A stretch of DNA of 64,000 nt from Bacillus mesophilus (GCF_011008845.1 NZ_JAAIWM010000004.1:1-64000), one strand, 5' to 3'. Positions 54,237 through 62,945 are shown, counted from the first letter of the stretch. Notes: generated from the sequence alone by a model not told the origin. Made by a program: numbers and translations.

Positions 54237-54240
54237 AAAA

Positions 54241-54345
54241 ATGACGATTTATGAAGCATTAACAATTTCTCTACAATCTAATTTAGTCTTGCTAGGGATT
54301 ATTACCATAGTCGTTATGCTGTTCGTCACAAATAAAAAGAAGTAA
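54241..54345 (+). CDS. Holin-like type I toxin peptide (Hol_Tox family)
   Basis: A 34-residue peptide, MTIYEALTISLQSNLVLLGI and then ITIVVMLFVTNKKK: short polar start (YEAL), one membrane helix, Lys-rich tail. This matches the putative holin-like toxins (Hol_Tox) of Firmicutes, related in style to TxpA/BsrG. These peptides damage the membrane when overproduced. GGGAGGTGG lies directly upstream but is masked by a hairpin. The 3' end overlaps a predicted antisense RNA. Toxicity is not shown. Confidence 0.75.
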   Translation: MTIYEALTISLQSNLVLLGIITIVVMLFVTNKKK

Positions 54346-54388
54346 CCGTCTCACCTCTACCAGGAGAAAAAGACAGTTACTTCTTTTT
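54333..54388. terminator. Bidirectional terminator shared by toxin mRNA and antisense RNA
   Basis: AAAAAGAAGTAACCGTCT (54334-54351) pairs with AGACAGTTACTTCTTTTT (54371-54388), one mismatch. The left arm overlaps the toxin's last codons and stop. Both strands end in a T-run. Confidence 0.75.
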
Positions 54389-54436
54389 AGGTACATCTTA
54401 CTCTTTGGTTAACCGCCTAAAGCGGTTGTAGTTGTT

Positions 54437-54467
54437 AGATCAGGTGTTACAGCACCTAATCTCTTTT
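54437..54467 (+). terminator. Second plus-strand hairpin downstream of the toxin
   Basis: AGATCAGGTG pairs with CACCTAATCT with one mismatch (about 54437-54462), followed by CTTTT. It may stop read-through toxin transcripts. Confidence 0.5.
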
Positions 54468-54478
54468 AATATATGTCA

Positions 54479-54507
54479 ATTATATATAATTATTTTATGT
54501 TAATCAA
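54479..54507 (-). promoter_or_regulatory. Minus-strand sigma-A promoter of the antisense RNA
   Basis: On the minus strand TTGATT (54507-54502), an exact 17-base spacer and TATAAT (54484-54479). Confidence 0.7.
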
Positions 54508-54690
54508 TCTTTTGCTATTTCATGACTAACTAGTATTAGTAAAGCACCTAATCTTTCCGAAGTTACTAGTTCATTTGTAAAACAACATACAAAATAAAGG
54601 AGTATAAGCTTTTATGTTGAAAACCTAAATAAACAGATACATTTTTGGTTCCATAAAGAAAATTCTAAAAATAATAGCGAGGGATTCAAA

Positions 54691-55188
54691 TTGAAATGGG
54701 AAGATTCATACATTGGAAAACTAAGAGGAGTTGCAGGGTCCCAGAAGTTAATTGTTCCTTCCGTTAGGGCTATTATTGAGAATGAAAGCGGAAAGGTCTT
54801 GTTCGTTAAACGATTTGAGAAAGAAAAATGGGGTATGCCCGCAGGTTCTATCGAATTAGGAGAATCCATATATGAATGCTTATGTAGAGAAGTGAAAGAG
54901 GAAACCGGACTAGATGTTATAACTGCCAATGTAATTGCATGTTATACTCATCCAAAATACGGCACGAAGAATGAATTTAATGATGAGTATCAATTATTTG
55001 AACTCCTATTTTGGGTAAACAAATGGGAAGGTACGGTAAAGCAAAATACAAACGAAACAATCTCTGCCAGTTTTTTTAGTAAGTCGCATCTCCCTAATGG
55101 AACTAATGAATTTTGGACGTCTTTTCACAAAGAGGTATTAGATGATTTAGCACTCTATAAAACAAATGGTCAATTGATCTTAAAATAA
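54691..55188 (+). CDS. Nudix hydrolase
   Basis: A 165-residue Nudix enzyme. The box GSIELGESIYECLCREVKEE then TGL fits GX5EX7REUXEEXGU fully, so divalent-metal-dependent pyrophosphohydrolase activity is expected on a nucleotide derivative. The N-terminal LKWEDSYIGKLRGVAGSQKL resembles nucleotide-sugar or ADP-ribose type members. The TTG at 54691 has GCGAGGGA upstream. The next gene starts 19 bases later. Confidence 0.9.
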   Translation: MKWEDSYIGKLRGVAGSQKLIVPSVRAIIENESGKVLFVKRFEKEKWGMPAGSIELGESIYECLCREVKEETGLDVITANVIACYTHPKYGTKNEFNDEYQLFELLFWVNKWEGTVKQNTNETISASFFSKSHLPNGTNEFWTSFHKEVLDDLALYKTNGQLILK

Positions 55189-55207
55189 CCCTTAGAGGAG
55201 TAAAAAA

Positions 55208-55645
55208 ATGAGAAGAATGATTTTCCTATTGTTGGCATGTTTCTTTTTAACTACTTCCTCAACTAGTGCCTTAGAATGGGCCTATGGGTTTGTTGTACAT
55301 AACGGCAAGGTATATGAAGTAAAGGAGGAAGAAACCCTCTCACAAGAAGAGATTGGAGATTTGATTGGAAAAGTAGAAACCAAAGCAGATGAGTATAGTG
55401 GAGATTATCACGGAAATGCCTCCAATTTTTACGAGATCGGAACACTTTATTATAAAATTGCTGAAGTGTCCATAAGCGAAGCTATTGCTGTGGAAACAAA
55501 ACCGAACTATTATGTAAAAGCAGTTTATGTGCATGATGCGCCATTTCATATAACAAATATCTTATTCAGTGTTTATACTTGGATTCTCATTATGATCGTG
55601 ATTCTTTTCCTTGGGATTATTGTATATAAATCTAAACAATCATAA
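55208..55645 (+). CDS. Exported membrane-anchored protein of unknown function
   Basis: A 145-residue protein with a signal peptide (MRRMIFLLLACFFLTTSSTSA, cleavage near 21-22) and a C-terminal membrane helix (about 115-137), so most of it lies outside the cell. The middle is acidic. No family recognised. TTAGAGGAG precedes ATG 55208. Probably cotranscribed with the Nudix gene and the small membrane gene after it. Confidence 0.7.
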   Translation: MRRMIFLLLACFFLTTSSTSALEWAYGFVVHNGKVYEVKEEETLSQEEIGDLIGKVETKADEYSGDYHGNASNFYEIGTLYYKIAEVSISEAIAVETKPNYYVKAVYVHDAPFHITNILFSVYTWILIMIVILFLGIIVYKSKQS

Positions 55646-55669
55646 GTTATGGAAGGGGAGAACATTTTA

Positions 55670-55858
55670 TTGATTATATTTTATTTTATTTCCTTATACG
55701 TAACACCGATATTGGCAATCATTTTTTGTATAAATCTTGTTGAGATTATTAAGAAGATAAAGAAGGATCAACCTACTGCTAAAAACACTTTCTGGCTGAC
55801 TTTCTCATTTCTACTGATTGTCTGGAGTATCGCCGTTACATCTTCAATTGGTCAGTAG
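55670..55858 (+). CDS. Small two-helix membrane protein
   Basis: A 62-residue protein with membrane helices at about 1-22 and 41-60 separated by a basic loop (EIIKKIKKDQPTAKN). I choose TTG 55670 because GAAGGGGAG lies 9 bases before it; ATG 55649 overlaps that site. No family recognised. It lies 25 bases after the preceding gene. Confidence 0.55.
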   Translation: MIIFYFISLYVTPILAIIFCINLVEIIKKIKKDQPTAKNTFWLTFSFLLIVWSIAVTSSIGQ

Positions 55859-55950
55859 AAAGCTATTAAAGTAGAGTAATAAAACGAGTTTGATAGGTTT
55901 TCAAAAAGATTAATAAGAAAAACAACATATTGTTATGGAATAAAAAATCC

Positions 55951-55979
55951 TTGACTATTGAAATTTTATATCATAAAAT
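55951..55979 (+). promoter_or_regulatory. Sigma-A promoter of the proB T-box leader
   Basis: TTGACT (55951-55956), 17-base spacer, TAAAAT (55974-55979). Confidence 0.75.
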
Positions 55980-56004
55980 TTTGAAAAATCAAACTTTAGA
56001 ACGT

Positions 56005-56231
56005 TGATAAAGGATTAGTATGCGGCCCTAGTTGTGACAGAGAGCGAAGTTTACCAGCTGAAAGATTTCGCCACAATTTAACCGCAGAACCTACCTTTTG
56101 AGTCCTATGAAAACATAGTCGGTATTCCTGACGTTACCAGGCAAGAGTGGGATGTATATGACATCCAAATTTGGTGGTACCACGGAAGCAGTGCCCTTTC
56201 GTCCTTATTGATAGGATGATTGGGCTTTTTT
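56005..56231 (+). ncRNA. T-box leader (proline-type) with terminator
   Basis: The T-box sequence TGGTGGTACCACGG is at 56172-56185. Upstream, the AGAGAGCGAAG segment and GAAAGATTTCGCC form the stem I region. GAACCTACC (56087-56095) gives specifier CCT (56090-56092) followed by A, a proline codon, which fits the proB gene downstream. The terminator has GCCC (56193-56196) with GGGC (56222-56225) and T6. In this class uncharged tRNA-Pro binding allows read-through. Confidence 0.88.
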
Positions 56232-56258
56232 AGTTTAGAAAAAGGAGAGGGTTGTAGG

Positions 56259-57344
56259 ATGGGGAAAAAGCGGATTGTTGTGAAAATAGGAAGTAGTTCC
56301 TTAACAAATGATGGTGGAGAAATTGATCAAAAGAAATTAGAAGATCATGTCTCTGCGATTGCTACACTTCGTAATGAAGGTCATGAGGTTTTATTGGTTT
56401 CATCCGGAGCCGTCGCTGCTGGGTTTAGAGGATTAGGATACCCAACTAGACCCACTACACTAAAAGGTAAACAAGCAGCAGCCGCAGTGGGGCAAGGACT
56501 ATTAATGCGCAATTATTACGAGCAGCTTAATTTATTCGGAATACTTCCTGCGCAAGTTCTCTTGACCCGTTCAGACTTTTCTAACCGAGTTCGGTACCAA
56601 AATGCCTATTCTACATTAGTTGAACTTTTAGATAGAGGGATTTTACCAATTATAAACGAGAATGACACGGTGTCGGTTGAGGAGCTAACTTTCGGAGACA
56701 ATGATATGCTTTCAGCACTCGTAAGTGGGCTTGTCCATGCAGATGAGCTTATCATCTTAACAGATATTAATGGAATATATGATTGTAATCCAAGAACCAA
56801 TCCTTTCGCTAAACGTTGGGATCACCTTGATGACATTAAAGAAGAAATATTGATAGCCGCAGAAGGATCGGGTTCCAAAGTTGGCACTGGTGGAATGAGG
56901 TCCAAAATCCTTGCCGCTAAAACAGCTTTAACTTTAGGGGTACCAAGCTTTGTTGGACAGGGAATCGGTCCCTTAAAATTGTCGACCATACTAGCTGGAA
57001 ATGGTGATGGAACCTATATAGTAAGTCAACAGCTTTATTCAATAAATACTAAGCGTCAGTGGATTGCCTTTCATTCGGAAGTGGCCGGAAGAATTTTTAT
57101 TGACCCGGGAGCTGAGGATGCACTGTTGTTTAATGGTAAGAGTCTTTTATCTGCAGGTGTGTACGGTGTTGAAGGGAACTTTCAAAAGGGTGATGTGGTA
57201 GAGGTATTTGGTTCAGGTTCTATGTTAGGTAAAGGAGAAGTTTCATGTTCTTCTGAGGAAATAAAGGTCTCCATAGCAAACCGTGGAATAGATAGAAAAA
57301 AATTTGGAGAAATCATCCACCGAGATAAATGGGTCAAAATCTAA
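56259..57344 (+). CDS. proB: Glutamate 5-kinase
   Basis: A 361-residue enzyme, the first step of proline synthesis from glutamate. The amino-acid kinase domain (about 1-255) shows [25 protein letters not shown] and [29 protein letters not shown] is the ATP site. A C-terminal PUA domain follows (about 275-355). ATG 56259 has AAAAGGAGAGGG upstream; the longer frame from 56220 would run through the T-box terminator. proA does not follow. Expression is set by the T-box. Confidence 0.95.
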   Translation: MGKKRIVVKIGSSSLTNDGGEIDQKKLEDHVSAIATLRNEGHEVLLVSSGAVAAGFRGLGYPTRPTTLKGKQAAAAVGQGLLMRNYYEQLNLFGILPAQVLLTRSDFSNRVRYQNAYSTLVELLDRGILPIINENDTVSVEELTFGDNDMLSALVSGLVHADELIILTDINGIYDCNPRTNPFAKRWDHLDDIKEEILIAAEGSGSKVGTGGMRSKILAAKTALTLGVPSFVGQGIGPLKLSTILAGNGDGTYIVSQQLYSINTKRQWIAFHSEVAGRIFIDPGAEDALLFNGKSLLSAGVYGVEGNFQKGDVVEVFGSGSMLGKGEVSCSSEEIKVSIANRGIDRKKFGEIIHRDKWVKI

Positions 57345-57455
57345 TTTAAGATGAATTGTTCTGAGTAAAATTTCATAAAAGGTTATGCTGCTTAGCAGGT
57401 AGTTACGCACTTGTTTAAGACAAATTAGATTATAGAAATTATACTAGGGATTGGA

Positions 57456-57480
57456 TGGAGTGCTACTTACCTTGGAGTGA
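57456..57480 (+). promoter_or_regulatory. Two TGGAGTG half-sites upstream of the AbgA-like gene
   Basis: TGGAGTGCTA at 57456-57465 is the left half of the 18-bp palindrome at 60933, and TGGAGTG recurs at 57473-57479. They may be sites for the same activator. A clear sigma-54 -24/-12 pair is not seen here. Confidence 0.35.
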
Positions 57481-57579
57481 TTATATTCCTTCATTTCCAC
57501 AGAGGGATACGGGAGTACTTTATCGAAATTTATAACAAGAGTATTAGGCAGCATAAAATTAGGAGGAGGCTATTTTTAA

Positions 57580-58887
57580 TTGAAAACAACATTACATTCT
57601 TTTATCGAGACAATAGAAATAGATTTAATAAAAAAAAGAAGAGAACTTCATGAATATCCAGAACTAGGGTTCACTGAATATGTCACAACTTATAAGGTTG
57701 GAAGTGAATTAGAAAAATTAGGTTTTACACTATCTATTGGCAAGGATTCACTTGTTGGTCATTCGCGATTAGGCATGCCCTCAGAGGCATACCTAAAGGA
57801 AAATGAAAATAGAGCTCGTGATATGGGTGTTCCAGAGGAATGGATGCAGAAAATGATAGGCGGTCATACTGGTCTTGTTGCACAACTTGATACTGGTAAA
57901 CCAGGAAAACATATCGCAATGCGGTTTGACATCGATGCGCTCCCAATTTTTGAAGCTAGTGATCAACAACACTTTCCATACAAAGAAGGTTTTCAGTCAA
58001 AAAGAGAGGGAGTCATGCATTCATGTGGTCATGATGGACATGCGGTAATTGGTATTGGTGTCGCTATGTTTCTTGATCAATTTAAGGACTTGTTATCTGG
58101 ACGTTTTACACTTTTATTTCAGCCAGCTGAAGAGGGTGGAAGAGGTGCAAAGCCGATGGTTGAAAAAGGCTGGTTGGATGATGTCGATTATTTTTTAAGC
58201 GGCCATATTGGTATTCATTCTCTGCCGGTAGGAAATATTGCAGCAACAACAACTAAATTCCTTGCTAGTACTAAATATAATGTGGTTTATAAAGGGAAAT
58301 CTGCACATGCTGGTCTTGAACCAAACGAGGGAAGAAATGCTTTGTTAGCTGCATCTTCGGCTAGTCTTCATTTAAACGGAATAACCCGTCATGCAGATGG
58401 TGCAACCCGTGTAAATGTTGGAAAACTTGAAGCTGGGACAGGTCGTAATATTATTGCTGATTATGCGAGACTGGAAATCGAAACTCGTGGAGAGACAACC
58501 GCATTAAGTGATTATATGAGGGAAGAAGCCCTACGCATACTGAAAACAACTCCAATTCTTTATGACGTAAAAGAGGAGATCGAAATAGTTGGGTTTGCTC
58601 CTAGCGCTGAGTGTAATCAAGATTGGATCAACATGATTGAATCGGCTTGTAGCAATAGTGAACGAATCACAAATGTGATACCAGTTCTACCACTTGGTGC
58701 CTCTGAAGATGTCACATTTATGCTTGAGCATGTGCAGAAAATGGGAGGGCTTTCTACGTATCTAGTATTCGCGTCTCCACTTCCAGCAGGTCATCATCAT
58801 CCAAGCTTTGATTTTGATGAAAAAGTATTAGCAACGGCCGTAGATGCACTAGCAAGAATCATTTTAGAAATAGCAAATAGAGATTGA
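57580..58887 (+). CDS. M20-family amidohydrolase, AbgA-like
   Basis: A 435-residue M20D amidohydrolase, like p-aminobenzoyl-glutamate hydrolase subunit A in length and in the LGMPSEAYLKENENRARDMG insert. Metal motifs are MRFDIDALP, MHSCGHDGHAV (Cys, His) and FQPAEEGGRG, with the late His in GHHHPSFDF. It should cleave an N-acyl amino acid or aminobenzoyl-glutamate type amide. The TTG at 57580 follows AGGAGGAGG. It is the first gene of the right-hand peptidase group. Confidence 0.9.
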   Translation: MKTTLHSFIETIEIDLIKKRRELHEYPELGFTEYVTTYKVGSELEKLGFTLSIGKDSLVGHSRLGMPSEAYLKENENRARDMGVPEEWMQKMIGGHTGLVAQLDTGKPGKHIAMRFDIDALPIFEASDQQHFPYKEGFQSKREGVMHSCGHDGHAVIGIGVAMFLDQFKDLLSGRFTLLFQPAEEGGRGAKPMVEKGWLDDVDYFLSGHIGIHSLPVGNIAATTTKFLASTKYNVVYKGKSAHAGLEPNEGRNALLAASSASLHLNGITRHADGATRVNVGKLEAGTGRNIIADYARLEIETRGETTALSDYMREEALRILKTTPILYDVKEEIEIVGFAPSAECNQDWINMIESACSNSERITNVIPVLPLGASEDVTFMLEHVQKMGGLSTYLVFASPLPAGHHHPSFDFDEKVLATAVDALARIILEIANRD

Positions 58888-59004
58888 AACAAAGGGTAGG
58901 TCCTTATTTATCTGAAAATTAAGTATTCACCAACCCTTATCGAGTGGTAAAATAAAATTATAACTAGCTATATAGTGGTCAGCAGTAGATTCACTTAGAA
59001 ATGC

Positions 59005-59037
59005 ACCAAAGGAATAATGTAATCCTTTGGTTTTTTT
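59005..59037 (+). terminator. Terminator after the AbgA-like gene
   Basis: ACCAAAGGA (59005-59013) pairs with TCCTTTGGT (59023-59031), then T7. Confidence 0.85.
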
Positions 59038-59133
59038 GTAAAGAATTTAATTATCTGTATTTTTATAATTGTCTAAAAGTAACTTAATTATCTTGGTTAT
59101 TACATCATCAAATTTTTAAGAGGAGGCAATGAA

Positions 59134-60894
59134 ATGGTAAAGGTAAATGGAATCGCTGAATCACTTCAAAAGATTGTAGAGATGGTAAGTAAAGAAAATC
59201 TTATGGAGTATACAAGCAAGGTATCAAGTGAAGTCCGCTTGTCCGGAACATCTGAGGAGCTAAGAGCATTTCGCTATGTAAAAGAGACATTGGAGAGTTT
59301 TGGAGTATCTACTAATTTACAGCATAATGATGCCTATATAAGCCTGCCAATTAGTGCCTCTTTAAAAGTGAATAGTCAACCAGTATCCTGTATTACACAC
59401 TCAATGGCTGCAAGTACTCCAAAAGATGGACTTCAAGGGGAAATTATGTATGTTGGAAAAGGGACAGATGAAGACTATGAGAATTTACATATAGATAACA
59501 AGGTCGTTATATTAGATGGACTCGCTGTGCCAGGTGCTGTAAAAAAGGCACAGGATTTCGGAGCAATTGCTGCTATTTTCATTAACGCAGAATACACTCA
59601 CGAAATGATTGTTTCACCTGTATGGGGAAACCCAACCCCAGAAACAATCTCATTATTACCGAATATTCCTGTTGTTTCAGTAAACTATCATGATGGACTT
59701 ATGATCAAGAAAAACCTACAAAAAGGTAGTAGTAGTAACCTTCATGCATGGATTAAAACAGAGGTTGATACAGGTTGGAGAAAAATCCCGACACTCACAG
59801 CAGAGATTAAGGGAAGCACTGACTCCGAACACTATGTATTGTTTAGTGGTCATATTGATTCATGGCATTACGGGGCAATGGATAATGGTTCTGCAAATGC
59901 AACGATGATTGAGATTGCTAGAATCCTGTCACACTATAAAACTGATTTAAGAAGAAGCCTTCGTTTTGCCTTTTGGTCTGGACACTCTCATGGACGTTAC
60001 GCTGGCTCCACCTTATACTGTGATGCCAACTGGGAGGATCTACATGATCACTGTGTTCTTCATATTAATGTTGATTCCGTTGGTGCCAAGGATGCGGTTG
60101 TATTAAGTGAAGCTAATTGTATGGCAGAAACAAAGGAGCTTGGCGGTAGAATCGTTGAAGAGTTTACCGGACAGACCTTTTATGGTACCCGTTTTGGTCG
60201 TGCTGGTGATCAATCCTTCTTAGGCGCTGGAATCCCATCGCTGTTTATGGGGCTTTCAGAGCAAGAGTTAACTAATACGCCTGCTACAGAAGCGTTTGCC
60301 CAGTTATTTGGTGGAGGGCGTGCAGGTGGCTTTGGCTGGTGGTGGCATACAACGGAAGATACGATTGATAAAATTGATCCAGACAACCTTGAAAGAGATT
60401 GTAAGATTTATGCTGCCGTGGTGGCTAAAGCTTGTACTGATGATGTGATCCCCATTAACCAATTAGCAGCTGTTGATGAGTTAAGGGAAGCTTTATTAAA
60501 CTATCAAAAGATTTCAATCAATAAGTTAGATCTAAGCGTTTCAGTTAAAAGAATTGAAGAGTTAAAAAATCTTACTTCAAAATTACAAGATGCAACGGTA
60601 ATGTCCCTCTCAGATGAATGTATAACGCTAGTAAACCTAGGCCTACTCAAGTTATCTAGGATATTAGTTCCGTTAAATTATGTCCAAGGAGATCTATTTC
60701 ATCACGACCCTGCTATGAAACAATTTATTATTCCCGCTCTAGCAGATATCGAGAAGCTCGCATCTTGCCAAGAGGGTGATGAAGAATACTATATGTTAAA
60801 AACCAAATTATTTCGTCAAACTAATAAAGTAAACTACATGCTAAAACAAGCTATTCTTACGGTAGAGGATGTATTAGATAAGCTTAGTAGTTAA
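59134..60894 (+). CDS. M28-family peptidase-like protein, copy 1
   Basis: A 586-residue protein with a PA domain inserted in an M28 fold. Zinc ligands visible: SGHIDSW (His, Asp), AMDNGSANA, HINVDSVG and the late WWHTTED. The canonical M28 stretch with two Glu (normally WxxEExG-like) reads FWSGHSHGRYAGS, so the catalytic Glu is replaced. The C-terminus has a 140-residue helical extension. GAGGAGG precedes ATG 59134. It has a full paralogue 208 bases downstream. Substrate unknown. Confidence 0.85.
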   Translation: MVKVNGIAESLQKIVEMVSKENLMEYTSKVSSEVRLSGTSEELRAFRYVKETLESFGVSTNLQHNDAYISLPISASLKVNSQPVSCITHSMAASTPKDGLQGEIMYVGKGTDEDYENLHIDNKVVILDGLAVPGAVKKAQDFGAIAAIFINAEYTHEMIVSPVWGNPTPETISLLPNIPVVSVNYHDGLMIKKNLQKGSSSNLHAWIKTEVDTGWRKIPTLTAEIKGSTDSEHYVLFSGHIDSWHYGAMDNGSANATMIEIARILSHYKTDLRRSLRFAFWSGHSHGRYAGSTLYCDANWEDLHDHCVLHINVDSVGAKDAVVLSEANCMAETKELGGRIVEEFTGQTFYGTRFGRAGDQSFLGAGIPSLFMGLSEQELTNTPATEAFAQLFGGGRAGGFGWWWHTTEDTIDKIDPDNLERDCKIYAAVVAKACTDDVIPINQLAAVDELREALLNYQKISINKLDLSVSVKRIEELKNLTSKLQDATVMSLSDECITLVNLGLLKLSRILVPLNYVQGDLFHHDPAMKQFIIPALADIEKLASCQEGDEEYYMLKTKLFRQTNKVNYMLKQAILTVEDVLDKLSS

Positions 60895-60932
60895 AAAGGT
60901 TAGGCGAGATTTAATTCAGTAGTAGATAAGGT

Positions 60933-60950
60933 TGGAGTGCTAGCACTCCA
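60933..60950. promoter_or_regulatory. 18-bp perfect palindrome, candidate activator site
   Basis: TGGAGTGCTAGCACTCCA, 97 bases before the sigma-54 promoter and near the end of M28 copy 1. The spacing is suitable for an upstream enhancer of a sigma-54 activator. It could also form a terminator hairpin but lacks a T-tract. Confidence 0.55.
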
Positions 60951-60958
60951 CTCACAAT

Positions 60959-60982
60959 AACCTAAACACCAACCTAAACACC
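60959..60982 (+). repeat. Tandem direct repeat AACCTAAACACC x2
   Basis: Two exact 12-bp copies (60959-60970 and 60971-60982) between the palindrome and the sigma-54 promoter; the spacing is near one helical turn. Confidence 0.6.
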
Positions 60983-61046
60983 CTAAATTCCTTTTAATGC
61001 TAAAGCCGATCGAAGTTATATCCACCAATCAAGAAACAAAACGTCC

Positions 61047-61062
61047 TGGCACGATACTTGCT
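61047..61062 (+). promoter_or_regulatory. Sigma-54 promoter upstream of M28 copy 2
   Basis: TGGCAC-GATAC-TTGCT fits the -24/-12 consensus (TGGCAC, five bases, TTGCA/T) and lies about 40 bases before ATG 61103. It needs SigL and an AAA+ activator, such as that encoded at 63002. Confidence 0.8.
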
Positions 61063-61102
61063 TATTAATAAACTGAGATCTACATAAGAGAGGGGAAATA
61101 AA

Positions 61103-62863
61103 ATGCCAACAGTCATGAATAATGAAATTGAAAAACTATTATTAGATGAGATTAGTTTGGATGTCCCAAAAGCAGTTCTTGAAAGATTTAGTACGTTAAT
61201 ACGTGAATCAGGTAGTGAAGATGAACGAATAGCCGCAGATTTTTTGGCTAGCTATCTTGAGGAATGGGGAGTACCTTATAAAGTACATCGTCCTGAATTA
61301 TATCTTAGTGTTCCAAAGCGAGCATACTTAAAGGTTACTAGTCCAGTAGAAAAAGAATATCGTGTAAAAACACCTTCCTTTTCAATCGCAACGGGAGACC
61401 AAGCATTAAACGGGGAGCTTGTATATATTTCAACGGGATATGCAAAAGGAATTAATGACATTTTTGGAACAAAAGTAGAAGACAATGTTGGAGATCTTAA
61501 TGGGAAGATTGTATTAACAGAAGGCTTCCCAATGCCAGGTAAGGTACAGGAATTTACCGAAATGGGTGTAACGGCGATGATGTTTATTAGCCCTGGTAAA
61601 AACATTCATGAAGGAATATGTACAACCATTTGGGGTGCACCAGATCTAGATAATATAAACGATGAACCTAAAATTCCCGTCTTAGCCATCAATAAATCAG
61701 ATGGTGAAGAGTTAAAGGTATTATCTCAAAGTGGAAAAGTAGAAATTGAATTTAAAACATTCCTCGAAAAGGATTGGATGGAATGCCCTATTATTGATAT
61801 TTTCATTGAGGGGACAGAAGAGCCTGAGAAATATGTATTGCTTCATGGTCACTTAGATTCCTGGCATGAAGGCATTGGTGATAATGCTACAGGAGACGCG
61901 ACTTTACTAGAAATGGCAAGAATCCTCCATAAACACCGCAATCATTTAAAACGGAGTGTTCGAATTGCCGTCTGGACGGGGCATTCTACTGGCCGTTATG
62001 GTGGTTCTACTTGGTTTGTTGATCAATTTGGCTTAGATTTAGATAAGAATTGTGTCGCTCAAGTAAACTGTGATTCGCCAGGTTGTGTAGATGCGACATC
62101 CTATGAATATATGATGTGGATGAGTGAGGCAGATGAGTTTTGTAAAGATGTTATAACTGATGCAGTAGGTCAACCTTCAAAGGGAACAAGACCACTTCGC
62201 GCCGGCGATTATTCATTTAATAATATCGGGATCACCTCTTTCTTTATGCTTTCTTCTAGCATGCCAGAAGAGCTTTTAAAAGAGAAAGGCTATTATCCAG
62301 TGGGCGGTTGCGGCGCAAACATTGAGTGGCATACAGAGGAAGATCTTATGCATGTTGCTGATCTGTCAATCTTAGAAAAAGATATCAAAATTTATGTTAC
62401 GGCAATTCTACGTGCTGTTAATGCACCCATTCACCCATTTAATTTTGTGAATACAGCTAATGAATTTGAGGCTACTATAAAATCTTATCAAGAACAGGCA
62501 GGATCTAATTTTGACTTTACCCCTGCACTTAATGAAGTGAAAGCTTTACGAGAGGATTTAGTCTCTTTTTACCAAGAAATTAAAGAAATGAAAGACCTAC
62601 CAATGACTCATCCACAAGTGAAAAAGGTTAATACTATCATTGAAAAGTTAGCTAGAATTCTTGTAACCATTAACTTTACGAGAAAAGGTAAATTCCGTCA
62701 TGATTCAGCACTAAATGTCCCACCACTTCCTGATATTGCACCTGCAGTAAACTTTGCGCAATTAAAAGAAGGTACTCACGAATATAAGGTACTCAAAACT
62801 CACTTAATGCGTGGACAAAACCGTGTTGTATGGGCATTACAGCAAGCAAGAGAATTATTATAG
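61103..62863 (+). CDS. M28-family peptidase-like protein, copy 2
   Basis: A 586-residue paralogue of the preceding protein, with the same length, PA-type domain, and C-terminal helices. Ligand segments: LHGHLDSW, GIGDNATGDA, QVNCDSPG and IEWHTEED. The usual Glu-Glu pair reads VWTGHSTGRYGGS, the same substitution as copy 1. It is preceded by a sigma-54 promoter, palindrome and repeats. AGAGGGGAAA precedes ATG 61103. The pair probably act together on related substrates, or as heteromers. Confidence 0.85.
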   Translation: MPTVMNNEIEKLLLDEISLDVPKAVLERFSTLIRESGSEDERIAADFLASYLEEWGVPYKVHRPELYLSVPKRAYLKVTSPVEKEYRVKTPSFSIATGDQALNGELVYISTGYAKGINDIFGTKVEDNVGDLNGKIVLTEGFPMPGKVQEFTEMGVTAMMFISPGKNIHEGICTTIWGAPDLDNINDEPKIPVLAINKSDGEELKVLSQSGKVEIEFKTFLEKDWMECPIIDIFIEGTEEPEKYVLLHGHLDSWHEGIGDNATGDATLLEMARILHKHRNHLKRSVRIAVWTGHSTGRYGGSTWFVDQFGLDLDKNCVAQVNCDSPGCVDATSYEYMMWMSEADEFCKDVITDAVGQPSKGTRPLRAGDYSFNNIGITSFFMLSSSMPEELLKEKGYYPVGGCGANIEWHTEEDLMHVADLSILEKDIKIYVTAILRAVNAPIHPFNFVNTANEFEATIKSYQEQAGSNFDFTPALNEVKALREDLVSFYQEIKEMKDLPMTHPQVKKVNTIIEKLARILVTINFTRKGKFRHDSALNVPPLPDIAPAVNFAQLKEGTHEYKVLKTHLMRGQNRVVWALQQARELL

Positions 62864-62874
62864 ATTTATAAAAT

Positions 62875-62916
62875 AGTAGAAGTGTCAGTTCTTCTAAAAC
62901 TGGCACTTCTATTTCT
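62875..62916 (+). terminator. Terminator after M28 copy 2
   Basis: TAGAAGTGTCAG (62877-62888) pairs with CTGGCACTTCTA (62900-62911) with one G-T pair; the T-tract is weak (ATTTCTT). Confidence 0.65.
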
Positions 62917-62945
62917 TCATTCATTAATGGTCCTACTATCTTTCT

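Larger units (their letters stand above)
54333..54472 (-). ncRNA. Predicted antisense RNA (antitoxin) to the holin-like toxin
   Basis: Predicted from the minus-strand promoter at 54479-54507 and the terminator at 54333-54388. It would be about 140 nt, complementary to the toxin mRNA's 3' part, the arrangement seen in TxpA/RatA and BsrG/SR4. It contains two further hairpins: CCGC/GCGG near 54416-54426 and AGGTG/CACCT near 54442-54457. Existence is predicted, not observed. Confidence 0.55.

Noticed and set aside
54421-54470. Plus-strand small RNA after the toxin
   Set aside because: The hairpins there are explained as terminators or parts of the antisense RNA; no plus-strand promoter is seen between them.
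62902-62917. TGGCAC-N5-TTTCT resembling a sigma-54 promoter
   Set aside because: The -12 element lacks TTGC, and the sequence is the right arm of the terminator after M28 copy 2.
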